64,000 nt of DNA from Sphingosinicella soli (GCF_014199685.1 NZ_JACHNZ010000005.1:1-64000), one strand, 5' to 3'. Positions 10,130 to 19,467 are shown, counted from the first letter of the stretch. Numbers and translations are program-made. The notes: generated by a model from the sequence alone, not told the origin.

Positions 10130-12973
10130 TTAGAACTTGAAGCGGACACCGGCGTTGTAGACACGCCCGATCATGTCGTAGAGGCTGCGCGTCGTGCCGT
10201 AGCCGTTCCAGGCTGTGATCGGCGGATCATTGTCGGTGAGGTTCTGGATCGTTGCGAACAGTGCGACACGGCGGTCGCCGTTGTCGATAAGGGTCACTTC
10301 GCCCATGATATCGAAATACAAGCGGCCGTTGACGCTTTCCTTGTCGACTGACCCGTTCTGCGTGATGATGCCGCCACCGACATAACGGCCGGTCAGCGCC
10401 AGTTTATAAGCATCCGTGGCGAACGTAGCACTTGTGTTGAAACGCCAGTGCGGTGTGCCGCCGACACCCTGGATCGTGATCAGCTCGGTATTTCCCGCGA
10501 GGTGCGTCGTGTTGGCGCCGTCCACGAGATCGAGCTTGTCCGTGTAGTTGATGAGCGCGCGCAGATCGAGATTGCCATCAAACAGGGGGAGGCCATAGCC
10601 CAGCTCGACATCGACGCCGCGCAGCTTGATGCTCTGGAAGTTCGCCGGCGCCGAACGAACGACGGTGATCTGGCTCGTGGGTGTAGGCCGCGTGATAAGC
10701 GAGCAGAGCGCCGGAGTGTCAGTGTAGCAGCGATTCACGATCGCAGATATCGCGAGCGAGTTTATCGCGCCCTTCAACTCGAGATCGTAATAGTCGATCG
10801 ACATACGGAAACGCGGGAGAAACGCGGGCGTGAAGACCACGCCGAACGTCAGCGTGTCCGCTTCCTCTGGCTTCAGGTCCGGATTGCCGCCCTGAATGTT
10901 CTGCACGTTATAGCTTGTACCCAGAACCGGATCGTTGATCCCGAAAATGAACGTGTTGCCCGAAGCGAACAATTCATCGAGGCCGGGTGCGCGAATGTCA
11001 CGCGACCGCGTCGCCCGTAACCGGATCGAGTCGTTCACGTCGTAAGTCGCGCCGATCTTCCAGGTCTTCACGGTGCCTGACGTGCTGTAGTCGGTCACGC
11101 GGCCCGCGAGATTGAGATCGATGGCCTTCGCCCAGCTTTGGTCAGCGGCCAGCGGCACGAGGACTTCGAGAAAGCCCTCCTTGACGTTGACATCGCCCGA
11201 CCACGGCTGCGCGTTGCCGACCCGGTAGGCGCCCAGTTGCGAAAGCGGGTCGGATGTGACGTCTACGGTCTGTTTGCGGTATTCACCACCGAATGCGAGC
11301 GAAACCGAACCGGCCCAGGTCGAGAACGGCTCGCCGCGCACGGCGAACGCAGCCACGCGCTGCTTGATCTTCCAGTCGCGGACGGCGGTGCCGAGAATGT
11401 AATTCTTGGCCTCCTGCGTTACATTCCCTTCACCGAGTACGTTCATTGGAACGCAGCCGTTGGTGGGATCGGTTATGCTCGAGCGGCACACGATCGCACC
11501 GGAATCTGGATGGAACACGGCGTCCATCGCAAGGCTCCAATTGGCCGTGATGCGGCTGCCGGTGAACAGAGCGAGGTTGTGGGTTTTGCCGAAACCGTAA
11601 TAGGCGTCCCAGCTCCAGCCCTCACCGAACTGGCCCTTGGCACCGCCGGTGAATTGCCAGGTATCCGTTGTTACGTCGATTGCGCCGCGCCCATAATCCT
11701 TGAGACTGCGACCGAGCTGAAATTCTGCGATGTTGTTCGCTAGCATTACATCGCGAATGGACTCTGCCAGATAGGCATTGTCCGGCTTGATCCGGATCAT
11801 GTCGTTGCCGAGGATGCTCGGATTGTTGGATTCCGTGCGACCGTAGGCAAACTCTGCGAAAACCTCAACGTCGTCGGCGACTTCGTACGTCAGGCGCCCG
11901 AAACCGGAGTAGCGCTTCACCGGCGTTTCGAGAACGAGATCAGACGTCGAGGGAACGCCGTCGCCGCCGTTCATCGTCGTAGCGGTGACAAGCGATCCGT
12001 AGGTAAACGGGATCGGAGTGCCGTCGGGCGCGAATTGAATGCCGCGCAACGGACCGGGGACGAGCGTGGTGAGGGCGCCGGGATAGTATACGCCGTTGAT
12101 GACACCGCCGAATGATGCATTCGATGCGCGTGCATCGTTGACGACCAGGTATTGAGGAATACCGTTTGAGGGCAGGGGGGGCGGTGGAAAATCAGGATTG
12201 AAGATCGTGCTCGGGTTGTTGCCCCAGCCGCGATCGCCAATCTTGTCGACGCCGCTGTTGTGTGCCGCTTCGCCGCCGATCAGCAGGTGGCCGCGACCGC
12301 CGCCGAAGCTGGTGCCAAAGGCTGCCGATGCCAGGAAGTTGCGGTGGTCGTTGTGGTCGGTGATGCCGCCCTGAAGCGACCCTTTGATGCCTTCGAGTTT
12401 GTTGTCGAGACGCAGGTTGACGACGCCCGCGACAGCATCCGAACCATAAGCAGCGGATGCGCCGCCGGTGACGACGTCGGTGCCCGCGATCAGCGCTTGC
12501 GGGATCGTGTTGATGTTGAGGCCGCCGGTTGTCGTGGTCGGGACATAGCGGCGCCCGTCGATCAGGGTCAGTGTCCGCAGGAAGCCAAGGCCGCGCAGAT
12601 CGAGGAAGTTGCCGCCGAGCGCGGTCGAGAGGTTCGTTGACGTTGCCGGGGTCAGTGTCGCGCGCAGCGCGGGAAGCTGATTGAGCGCGTCCGCGATATT
12701 GGGCGCGGCGATGCGTTCGAGATCTTCGGACGAAATGTTGGTCGTCGGCGTCGGTGCGGTGAAACCACTGCGCTGAATGCGCGAACCGGTGACGATGATT
12801 TCCTCGGCGGCCGCAGCCGGGCTCGCGGCATCGGGCGCGGTTTCCTGGGCGTGCAGCGGCGCGCTCCACAAGGCGACGAGGCCGGACGTGGCGCAAAGCA
12901 ATGCCTTCGCCGGAAAGCGGCGGCGACCCTCGGATATACCGGATGTGACGAATGTGGATTGATCGGTCATCAT
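10130..12973 (-). CDS. TonB-dependent outer-membrane receptor
   Basis: This 947-residue receptor begins with a cytoplasmic stretch, then a signal peptide (cleavage near LHAQE), a TonB-box-like EEIIVTGSR, a plug domain (about 55-190, with AAYGSDAVAGVVN) and a long beta-barrel ending in FKF, the usual aromatic C-terminus. The start has a GGGGG site just upstream. It belongs to the large sphingomonad/Caulobacter receptors of about 950-1000 residues and resembles the receptor at 60637 in the plug. It is placed between the XRE-cupin gene and the dgcN-like gene, so it probably imports the peptide or amino-acid compound that the island degrades. The substrate is inferred from neighbours only. Confidence 0.93.
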   Translation of the reverse strand: MMTDQSTFVTSGISEGRRRFPAKALLCATSGLVALWSAPLHAQETAPDAASPAAAAEEIIVTGSRIQRSGFTAPTPTTNISSEDLERIAAPNIADALNQLPALRATLTPATSTNLSTALGGNFLDLRGLGFLRTLTLIDGRRYVPTTTTGGLNINTIPQALIAGTDVVTGGASAAYGSDAVAGVVNLRLDNKLEGIKGSLQGGITDHNDHRNFLASAAFGTSFGGGRGHLLIGGEAAHNSGVDKIGDRGWGNNPSTIFNPDFPPPPLPSNGIPQYLVVNDARASNASFGGVINGVYYPGALTTLVPGPLRGIQFAPDGTPIPFTYGSLVTATTMNGGDGVPSTSDLVLETPVKRYSGFGRLTYEVADDVEVFAEFAYGRTESNNPSILGNDMIRIKPDNAYLAESIRDVMLANNIAEFQLGRSLKDYGRGAIDVTTDTWQFTGGAKGQFGEGWSWDAYYGFGKTHNLALFTGSRITANWSLAMDAVFHPDSGAIVCRSSITDPTNGCVPMNVLGEGNVTQEAKNYILGTAVRDWKIKQRVAAFAVRGEPFSTWAGSVSLAFGGEYRKQTVDVTSDPLSQLGAYRVGNAQPWSGDVNVKEGFLEVLVPLAADQSWAKAIDLNLAGRVTDYSTSGTVKTWKIGATYDVNDSIRLRATRSRDIRAPGLDELFASGNTFIFGINDPVLGTSYNVQNIQGGNPDLKPEEADTLTFGVVFTPAFLPRFRMSIDYYDLELKGAINSLAISAIVNRCYTDTPALCSLITRPTPTSQITVVRSAPANFQSIKLRGVDVELGYGLPLFDGNLDLRALINYTDKLDLVDGANTTHLAGNTELITIQGVGGTPHWRFNTSATFATDAYKLALTGRYVGGGIITQNGSVDKESVNGRLYFDIMGEVTLIDNGDRRVALFATIQNLTDNDPPITAWNGYGTTRSLYDMIGRVYNAGVRFKF

Positions 12974-13353
12974 GGACCCCCTTTTTTACGGTTGCAGCCA
13001 CCCGCCCCCGGGCCGCGATGTGTGCAGCTCAGGCCTTGGTTGCGGGTTACAAGACGCTTCGACCGGCGATGGGCGGACAATTTTGAGCCGCGCCTCGTCA
13101 GCCACCATTTCCGGCAGAACGCTCCCCAGAACCTCCATCGGGAATGTTGTGTTTTCTCCCTGAAAAGGGTTCGTCAAACCACACGCGACGTTACCCTCCA
13201 TCGGCAAGTTTGCACTTTTTGAAACGATTTGCAATTAGGGAAATTTCTGGAAATTCACTTAAGTTGGAATTGACAAATTTCATATTGGGATCATTTTGTC
13301 CTTATCAGGAGACGTGTGCTGCATCCTGAGGACGATGTACTGTGGAGCCGTTC
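12974..13353. promoter_or_regulatory. Divergent promoter region between TonB receptor and dgcN-like gene
   Basis: This 380-base gap becomes AT-rich in its right half. It holds the XRE-box-like ACTTTTTGAAAC (13214-13225), a direct repeat GAAATTT/GAAATTC (about 13240-13256), and a TTGACA hexamer at 13270-13275 that could be the -35 element for the rightward gene, though no good -10 is visible. No small gene is supported. Confidence 0.45.
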
Positions 13354-14394
13354 ATGAATGCGATTTTCGATGTGGCCCCGGATGCGTCTGCGCGCTTGCC
13401 GTATCCGTATCTCCTGTTTCTGGGGGATGCCGTCGAAGCGGGTTTCGCGAAAACCGCCTTCGGCGTGCGCGACTGGGCCGGAGACAAATGCGTCGGCGAG
13501 TTTTCGGTCGGCGCGACCGTGACGACCGGCCTGCCGGTCATGACACCGGCGGAAGCCTATGCCGAAGGCGCGCGCGCTGTCCTGATCGGCGTGGCGAACC
13601 GCGGCGGCGTCATCGCCCCGGCCTGGATCGCATCGCTCGTGGAAGCGCTCGAAGCGGGTCTCGACATCATCAGCGGGCTGCACAACCGCCTTGTCGATGT
13701 GCCCGAGCTTGCGCAAACCGCCGCGCGGCTGGGGCGGCGCCTCATTGATATTCGCGTGCCGCCTGCGGGACTGCCGATCGGTACGGGCCGCAAACGGACG
13801 GGCAAGCGTCTGCTGGCTGTGGGGACGGACTGCGCGCTCGGCAAGAAGTACACGGCGCTGTCGCTGGCAAATGCGTTTGCGGAGCGCGGTGTCGATGTCG
13901 ATTTCCGTGCGACGGGCCAGACCGGCATCATGATCGCGGGCGGCGGCATTCCGATGGATGCGGTGGTTTCCGATTTCGAGGCGGGCGCGGCCGAGGTGCT
14001 GAGCCCGGACGCGGCACCCGATCACTGGGACGTGGTCGAGGGTCAGGGCTCGCTGTTTCACCCGGCCTATGCGGCAGTGTCGCTTGGGCTTCTGCACGGC
14101 AGCCAGCCCGATGTGATCGTGGTGTGCCACGAGCCGGGGCGCGAGACGATGCTGGGGCTGCCCGATTTCAAGGTGCCCTCGATCGAGGAGACGATCGAAC
14201 TCAATCTGCTTATGGGGCGGCGAACCAATCCGGCGATCCGCTGCGGCGGCATTGCGTTCAACACGAGCGCAATGAATGCTGCCGAAGCCGAGGCATTGAT
14301 GGAAGCGGAGAGCAAGCGTCTCGGCCTCCCCGTCGCGGACCCCATCCGCCGGGGCCCGGCATTCGACAGGCTCGTGGAAAACTGCCTGAAATAG
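13354..14394 (+). CDS. dgcN: DgcN-like D-glutamate N-acetyltransferase family protein (DUF1611)
   Basis: This 346-residue cytoplasmic protein belongs to the DUF1611 family. The N-terminal domain starts with PYLLFLGDA, and the second domain carries a P-loop-like GTDCALGKKYT, then ATGQTGIMIAGGG and a conserved VEGQGSL. In marine bacteria DgcN acetylates D-glutamate, and DgcA, an enolase-superfamily racemase, then gives N-acetyl-L-glutamate. No dgcA gene is present in the window. The ATG at 13354 has GGAG six bases upstream, and a GTG at 13342 with GAGGA is an alternative. It is followed 36 bases later by a D-aminoacylase-like gene, supporting a D-amino-acid role. Confidence 0.75.
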   Translation: MNAIFDVAPDASARLPYPYLLFLGDAVEAGFAKTAFGVRDWAGDKCVGEFSVGATVTTGLPVMTPAEAYAEGARAVLIGVANRGGVIAPAWIASLVEALEAGLDIISGLHNRLVDVPELAQTAARLGRRLIDIRVPPAGLPIGTGRKRTGKRLLAVGTDCALGKKYTALSLANAFAERGVDVDFRATGQTGIMIAGGGIPMDAVVSDFEAGAAEVLSPDAAPDHWDVVEGQGSLFHPAYAAVSLGLLHGSQPDVIVVCHEPGRETMLGLPDFKVPSIEETIELNLLMGRRTNPAIRCGGIAFNTSAMNAAEAEALMEAESKRLGLPVADPIRRGPAFDRLVENCLK

Positions 14395-14430
14395 ACGCCG
14401 CCGGAACAAGACAGACGAGGGAGAAAAGAT

Positions 14431-16068
14431 ATGGGATTCACATCGCCTGGAAAACGCGCGGCTTTTCTTGCCGGCGTGGTGCTGATGTCTTCGGGGGCCG
14501 CTGCGGCCCAGACGACCGACTACGATATCGTGATCCGCGGCGGGCGCGTGCTCGACGGCGCGGGCAATCCCTGGGTGAATGCCGATGTCGGCATAAAGGA
14601 CGGGAAAATCGCGACCGTCGGGACGATCAAGGCCAAGGGCAAGCGCGAGATCGATGCGCGGGGGCGCTATGTTTCGCCCGGCTTCATCGACATGATGGAC
14701 CAGTCCGGTCGGGTGCTGCCGGTGAACGGCGCGGCGGAGAACAAGCTGCGTCAGGGCGTCACCACCGTGCTTTCGGGCGAGGGCGGCACGCCGGTCGAGG
14801 CATCCGAGATTCCCGCCTATTTTTCGAAACTGGAAACACAGGGCATCGGGGTCAACTTCGGCAGCTATTACGCCACGTCTCAAGCGCGCGTTAAGGTGAT
14901 GGGCGATGTCGCCGGTGCGCCCACGAAGGCGCAGATGGAGGCGATGAAGGCGGAGGTGGCCGCCGCGATGAAGGCGGGCGTGTTCGGCATAACGAGCGCG
15001 CTCATCTATCCGCCGAGCAGCTTCCAGACCACCGCCGACCTCGTCGAACTTGCGAAGGTCGCGGGCCAGTGCAACGGCTTCTATGCGACGCACATGCGCG
15101 ACGAGAGCGCGAAACTGGTGCCTGCCATCGAGGAAGCCATCGAAATCGGCGAAAAGGGCGGCGTGAAGGTGGAAATCTACCACCTGAAGAACGCCTACGC
15201 GCCGGCGTGGGGCACGGGCATGGCGAAGGCGGTCGCCACCATCGAGGCGGCGCGCAAGCGCGGCGTGGACGTCGCGGCGGACATGTATCCCTATCCGGCG
15301 GGCGGCACCGGGGTCGAGATCACCGTGCCGAACTGGGTGTGGGCGGACGGCGAGGAAAAAGGCCTCGAGCGCCTGAAAGACCCCGAAATCCGCAAGAAAT
15401 TGAAAGAGCAGCTCGCGGCGGGCTCGATGGAGGGGTGGTCGAACCTAGTGGAAGCCTCGGGCGGCTGGGAGCGCGTCGTCCTCGCCAACGCGCACAGCGA
15501 CAAATACGCCCAGTTTCACGGCAAGAACTTCGTCGAGATCGGCAAGGCGCTCGGCCTCGATCCCGCCGACGCGGCGTGGGACATCGTGCTCAATGCCTAC
15601 CCCAAGCGCTCGATGGCGCTCTATTTCATGATCGACGAGAAGGACATCGAGATGGCGCTTCGCCAGCCGTGGACGAGCATCGGCAGCGATGCGGGCGCCG
15701 CGCTGAAGCCCGGCGAAATCGATGATCTGGGCCTGCCGCATCCGCGCTCCTACGGCACGTTTCCGCGGGTGATCGCCGAATATGTGAAGCGCCGCCCGGT
15801 GCTGACGCTGGAGGACGCCGTCCGCAAGATGACCGGCTGGCCCGCACAGCGCATGGGCCTCAGCGATCGCGGCCTCGTGCGGCAGGGGATGAAGGCGGAC
15901 GTGGTCGTGTTCGACTATGAAACGCTCGACGACGTGGCGAGCTGGGACAACCCGGTCGATTATCCGAGGGGCATCGACACCGTTATCGTCAACGGCCGCG
16001 TCGCGCTCGACAAGGGCAAGCTCGAGGATACGCGCGCCGGCGCCGTGCTGCGACACAGCTGCAGCTAG
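14431..16068 (+). CDS. Second D-aminoacylase-like amidohydrolase, same altered metal site
   Basis: This 545-residue exported amidohydrolase (signal peptide about 1-26, ending AAAAQ) is a paralogue of the enzyme at 6556. It keeps ATHMRDES, IYHLKNA, the late Asp in GSDAGAAL and HPRSYGT, but has PGFIDMMDQ (84-91) where HxH is expected and E117 in SGEGG where Cys is usual. GAGGGAG precedes the ATG. The gene forms a pair with the dgcN-like gene upstream. It would act on N-acyl-D-amino acids or related N-substituted compounds, and its periplasmic location suggests action on imported material before transport across the inner membrane. Confidence 0.85.
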   Translation: MGFTSPGKRAAFLAGVVLMSSGAAAAQTTDYDIVIRGGRVLDGAGNPWVNADVGIKDGKIATVGTIKAKGKREIDARGRYVSPGFIDMMDQSGRVLPVNGAAENKLRQGVTTVLSGEGGTPVEASEIPAYFSKLETQGIGVNFGSYYATSQARVKVMGDVAGAPTKAQMEAMKAEVAAAMKAGVFGITSALIYPPSSFQTTADLVELAKVAGQCNGFYATHMRDESAKLVPAIEEAIEIGEKGGVKVEIYHLKNAYAPAWGTGMAKAVATIEAARKRGVDVAADMYPYPAGGTGVEITVPNWVWADGEEKGLERLKDPEIRKKLKEQLAAGSMEGWSNLVEASGGWERVVLANAHSDKYAQFHGKNFVEIGKALGLDPADAAWDIVLNAYPKRSMALYFMIDEKDIEMALRQPWTSIGSDAGAALKPGEIDDLGLPHPRSYGTFPRVIAEYVKRRPVLTLEDAVRKMTGWPAQRMGLSDRGLVRQGMKADVVVFDYETLDDVASWDNPVDYPRGIDTVIVNGRVALDKGKLEDTRAGAVLRHSCS

Positions 16069-16110
16069 TCCCGGCTTGCGGCGCGGGCGTCGGCGCGCGA
16101 CAGTGGCTTT

Positions 16111-16842
16111 ATGACCACGAGCACCATCGACCCCGCGCAGGCCCGACTTTTCGACAGCATCGCCCACGAATGGTGGGATGCGGACGGATCGTCGGGGCCG
16201 CTTCACAAGGTGAACCCGGTGCGCCTCGCGTTCATCCGCGAGCAGGCGCTGTCGCACTTCGGACGCGATTCGCGGGACCGGGCGTGGCTTTCCGGGCTGG
16301 ACGTGCTCGACATCGGCTGCGGCGGCGGCATCCTTGCCGAACCGCTCGCCCGCCTCGGCGGACGGGTGACGGCGATCGACGCGGCGGCCGAAGCGATCGC
16401 CGTGGCGAAGGCGCACGCCGCCGATGCGGGGCTTGACATCGACTATCGCCAGTCCTCCGTGGAGGCGCTGGCGGAGGGCGCGGGGCGCTTCGATCTCATC
16501 ACCTGCATGGAGGTGGTCGAGCATGTCGCGGACGTGCCGGTCTTCCTGCGGGGCATCGCCCGTCTGTTGAAGCCCGCCGGTCTGCTCGTCTTCTCGACCC
16601 CGAACCGCACGGCACTCTCCTACGGCACGCTGATCGTCGGCGCCGAATGGGTGCTGCGCTTCATTCCGCGCGGCACGCACGACTGGAACAGGTTCCTGAC
16701 GCCCGAGGAACTGACCGCCGCGCTGGAGACCGCCGAACTCAAGGTTACGGAAACGCGCGGTATCGGCTTCCGCCCCTCGCGCGGCTTCGAACTGTCGGAC
16801 GACCGCCGCATCAATTACATCGGCGCGGCGGTGCGTGCCTGA
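16111..16842 (+). CDS. ubiG: Ubiquinone biosynthesis O-methyltransferase UbiG
   Basis: This 243-residue class I SAM methyltransferase makes the two O-methylations of ubiquinone synthesis. The family opening FDSIAHEWWDADG (15-27), the SAM motif VLDIGCGGG, the motif ITCMEVVEHV and the end motif GIGFRPSRGFELS are all visible. Length matches the family. In relatives ubiG often lies beside lysC. Here lysC is about 13 kb away, so the usual neighbourhood has been rearranged or interrupted. Confidence 0.95.
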   Translation: MTTSTIDPAQARLFDSIAHEWWDADGSSGPLHKVNPVRLAFIREQALSHFGRDSRDRAWLSGLDVLDIGCGGGILAEPLARLGGRVTAIDAAAEAIAVAKAHAADAGLDIDYRQSSVEALAEGAGRFDLITCMEVVEHVADVPVFLRGIARLLKPAGLLVFSTPNRTALSYGTLIVGAEWVLRFIPRGTHDWNRFLTPEELTAALETAELKVTETRGIGFRPSRGFELSDDRRINYIGAAVRA

Positions 16843-17097
16843 CCGGCGGGCTTGCCCAATAGGGTTATATGTGCGGTAACACGCGCAATCCCGGCCCTCG
16901 CGCGCCCGGATTTCAGCCGAAGTTGATGAAGTTGAAACATGCTCGCACGCGATCGCGCGCGCGGGCACGCGACGACCGTGATGGACCGTTGTTTCGGAAT
17001 TGCTCTTGGCTGTCGCATGGGCAGGCCTCCACGAGGCGACCATGTGTCGCGCTTCGCGGAGAGCCTTTCATGCCAAACCCTATTTGGGAAGGGCGTG
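16843..17097. other. Intergenic stretch between convergent ubiG and LytTR regulator
   Basis: This 255-base stretch shows no convincing gene. It contains a run of alternating GC near 16945-16970 and a short inverted repeat CCAAA/TTTGG near 17073-17090 after the regulator's stop. No intrinsic terminator with a T-run is evident. Confidence 0.4.
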
Positions 17098-17895
17098 TTA
17101 CAAAAACCGCGCCACCACATCCCGGTAGCTGCGGCTGACTTTCACCTCGGCGCCGGAGCCGAGCTTCAGGAAGCACTCGCCGTTGGTGTGCGGCTTTACC
17201 TGCTTCACCTGATCAAGATTGACGATCGTGGAGCGGTGAACGCGCTTGAAGATGCGCGGATCGAGGCGCTTTTCGAGATCCTTCATCGTCTCGCGCAGGA
17301 TCAGCGTGTTGTCGCCGGTGTAGATGCACATGTAGTCACCTGCCGCGTCGATCCGCTCGATGCTTTCCACATCGACCCGGAAGATCTGGCCACGATCCTT
17401 GATGTTGATCATCCGCTCGAAACGCGACGCGGCATGGGGTTCCGGCGCGGACTTGATATCGGCGGCCGCGGCGGGCGCAACTTCCTGCAGAAGCTCGCGC
17501 AGCCGGTCTTTTTCAGCACCGGCGTTCTTCTCGCCGAGCCGCTGCCGCACGCGCTCCATCGTGGCGGCGAGACGGGCCTCGTCCACCGGTTTCATCAGGT
17601 AATCGACCGCGTGGGCGTCGAAGGCCTTGAGTGCGAACTCGTTGTAGGCGGTTACGAACACCACCAGCGGCGGTTCGATGTCGGCAAGCCCGTTGACGAC
17701 GGAAAACCCATCGAAACCAGGCATCTGGATGTCGAGAAACACGACATCGGGCTTGTGCGTCTTGATTGCGCGGATGGCTTCGCGCCCGTTGGCGCAGCGT
17801 TCGATGATCTCGATGTCATCGAAGGCTTCCAACCGCATCTCAAGGCCCTTGATGGCCAAAGGCTCATCATCGACCAATATGGTCCGGATCGTCAT
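17098..17895 (-). CDS. LytTR-family response regulator
   Basis: This 265-residue response regulator has a receiver domain (1-120; acidic pair D9-D10, phosphoacceptor D55 in FLDIQMPG, K102 in YLMKP) and a C-terminal LytTR DNA-binding domain (about 160-262, with the RVHRSTIVNL signature). Its start codon shares one base with the stop of the kinase gene upstream (TAATG), so the two are translationally coupled. LytTR regulators bind direct repeats. The target genes are not evident here. Confidence 0.95.
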   Translation of the reverse strand: MTIRTILVDDEPLAIKGLEMRLEAFDDIEIIERCANGREAIRAIKTHKPDVVFLDIQMPGFDGFSVVNGLADIEPPLVVFVTAYNEFALKAFDAHAVDYLMKPVDEARLAATMERVRQRLGEKNAGAEKDRLRELLQEVAPAAAADIKSAPEPHAASRFERMINIKDRGQIFRVDVESIERIDAAGDYMCIYTGDNTLILRETMKDLEKRLDPRIFKRVHRSTIVNLDQVKQVKPHTNGECFLKLGSGAEVKVSRSYRDVVARFL

Positions 17896-18995
17896 TAAAC
17901 GCTCTCCTTGAGCCGAACACTTGCGGGCTCGAACGGGATTTCAATATTGGCGACGACCCCCTGAGGTACGTTTGATATCATTTCGAACCGATGGTCGTCG
18001 CCATAGGTCTGAAACAGTCTATCGCGAATATTGTTCAATCCGACCCCGGACGACGGGACGAGTGACGATCTTTCTGCGGTGAGCCCCGGTCCGTCGTCGC
18101 TGATCGAAATCAGCAGCCTGTCGCCCGAAACATGTGCCGCCACAACGATTTCAGCCCCTTCTTCCTGCGGCGTGACGGCATATTTGATGGCGTTTTCGAC
18201 AAGCGGCTGCAGCAGCAGCGAGGGAAGCGAACCGTGCAGCGCGGCGTCCTCTATGTCGAAGCGGGTGCGCAGCCGGTCTTCGAATCGCATGCGTTCGATC
18301 TCGAAATAGAGCTTGAGCGCCTCGATCTCCTGCGCCAGCGAAACCGTTTCCGTGGGATCGCTGACCAGGCTGTAGCGCAGGAACGACGACAGGCGGGAAA
18401 GCATCGTGTTCGCGCGCTCGGTTTCCTTGAGCAGCACCAGCGTGGAAATGCTGTTCAGCGTGTTGAACAGGAAATGCGGATTGAGCTGATAGCGCAGCAT
18501 GGCGAGCTGCGCCGCGCTCGCCTGCGCGGAAAGGATCAGCACCCGTTCCGATTGTTCGTCGAGCAGCAGATAATAGTTGATGCCGTAGTAAAGGCCCGTC
18601 CATGCCGCGAGCACGGAGAGATCGAGCAGGATGGCGCCGAAAAACTGGATGCCCTGGGGCTGGAAGCTGGAGTTGTAGAAGCGCGCGTGCGCCCAGACTT
18701 CTAGCGCGGAAAAGGCAACGGCGGCGAGCGCCACGATGATGAGCGTGAGGCTCCACACGAACACCGCGCGCATGCGGATGATGCGGCGAAACGCGGCGGA
18801 CATGAGGAGCGTGAGCGAAAAGCCGGTCGCAGTGGCGACGAGCGTGGGCACGACGTAGCCGATGCCCATCGAATTGGCGAGCCCGCCGAGCGCGCGGAGC
18901 ACCAGATAGGCCGCCCAGCCGCTGATCTGGAGCACCCAGAAGGCGTGGTTCTTGTCGGCAAAAAAGCCCTGTTTGGGAAGCGGACCGAGTTTCAT
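17895..18995 (-). CDS. LytS-type sensor histidine kinase
   Basis: This 366-residue membrane kinase has about four transmembrane segments in residues 20-145 and no recognisable periplasmic sensor domain. It then has the His_kinase motif NPHFLFN with phosphoacceptor H174, an N-box PLVENAIKYA, and the ATP-lid boxes ISDDGPG and GVGLNNIRDR. It is the cognate partner of the overlapping LytTR regulator. The signal is unknown and may be sensed in or near the membrane. Confidence 0.94.
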   Translation of the reverse strand: MKLGPLPKQGFFADKNHAFWVLQISGWAAYLVLRALGGLANSMGIGYVVPTLVATATGFSLTLLMSAAFRRIIRMRAVFVWSLTLIIVALAAVAFSALEVWAHARFYNSSFQPQGIQFFGAILLDLSVLAAWTGLYYGINYYLLLDEQSERVLILSAQASAAQLAMLRYQLNPHFLFNTLNSISTLVLLKETERANTMLSRLSSFLRYSLVSDPTETVSLAQEIEALKLYFEIERMRFEDRLRTRFDIEDAALHGSLPSLLLQPLVENAIKYAVTPQEEGAEIVVAAHVSGDRLLISISDDGPGLTAERSSLVPSSGVGLNNIRDRLFQTYGDDHRFEMISNVPQGVVANIEIPFEPASVRLKESV

Positions 18996-19067
18996 CGCGC
19001 CAAGACTGCAACAATCGCCTTCAAAACGCGAGCGCCGAACTCAGGCCGCCAACCTCGATCCCGACCT

Positions 19068-19385
19068 TCAATCTTCCGGCGCGATGGTGACCTTGAGACC
19101 GTCGAGCTCGTCGCTCATCTCGATCTGACAGGAAAGGCGTGAACTGGCCTGCTTGTAGTCGGACGAATCGAGCAGGTCGTTCTCATCCTCGCCGGGGGTG
19201 CCGACAACGTCCGTCCACGCATCGTCCACGAACACATGGCACGTCGCGCACGAGCAGCAGCCGCCGCACAGCGCCAGAAGCTCGTCGAAGCCGTTGTCGC
19301 GAATGGCTTCCATCACGGACAGGCCGTTTTCGGCTTCCACCGTCTTTTCGGATCCGTCGCGTGACACGACAATCAGTTTCGCCAT
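19068..19385 (-). CDS. Adrenodoxin-type 2Fe-2S ferredoxin
   Basis: This 105-residue soluble electron carrier has cluster ligands C40, C46, C49 and C86 in the CX5CX2CX36C spacing of the adrenodoxin/putidaredoxin group (motif CSCATCHV). Two further cysteines, C43 and C44, lie inside the loop. Such ferredoxins serve cytochrome P450s or Fe-S assembly. No P450 or reductase lies in the window, so its partner is unknown. Confidence 0.94.
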   Translation of the reverse strand: MAKLIVVSRDGSEKTVEAENGLSVMEAIRDNGFDELLALCGGCCSCATCHVFVDDAWTDVVGTPGEDENDLLDSSDYKQASSRLSCQIEMSDELDGLKVTIAPED

Positions 19386-19467
19386 CTCTTACCCCGTTCC
19401 CTCGACCTTTTGATTCGGGAAGCCTAATAGCGGCAAGACAGGCGTTGTCAAAAGGCATGAGCGGCGA

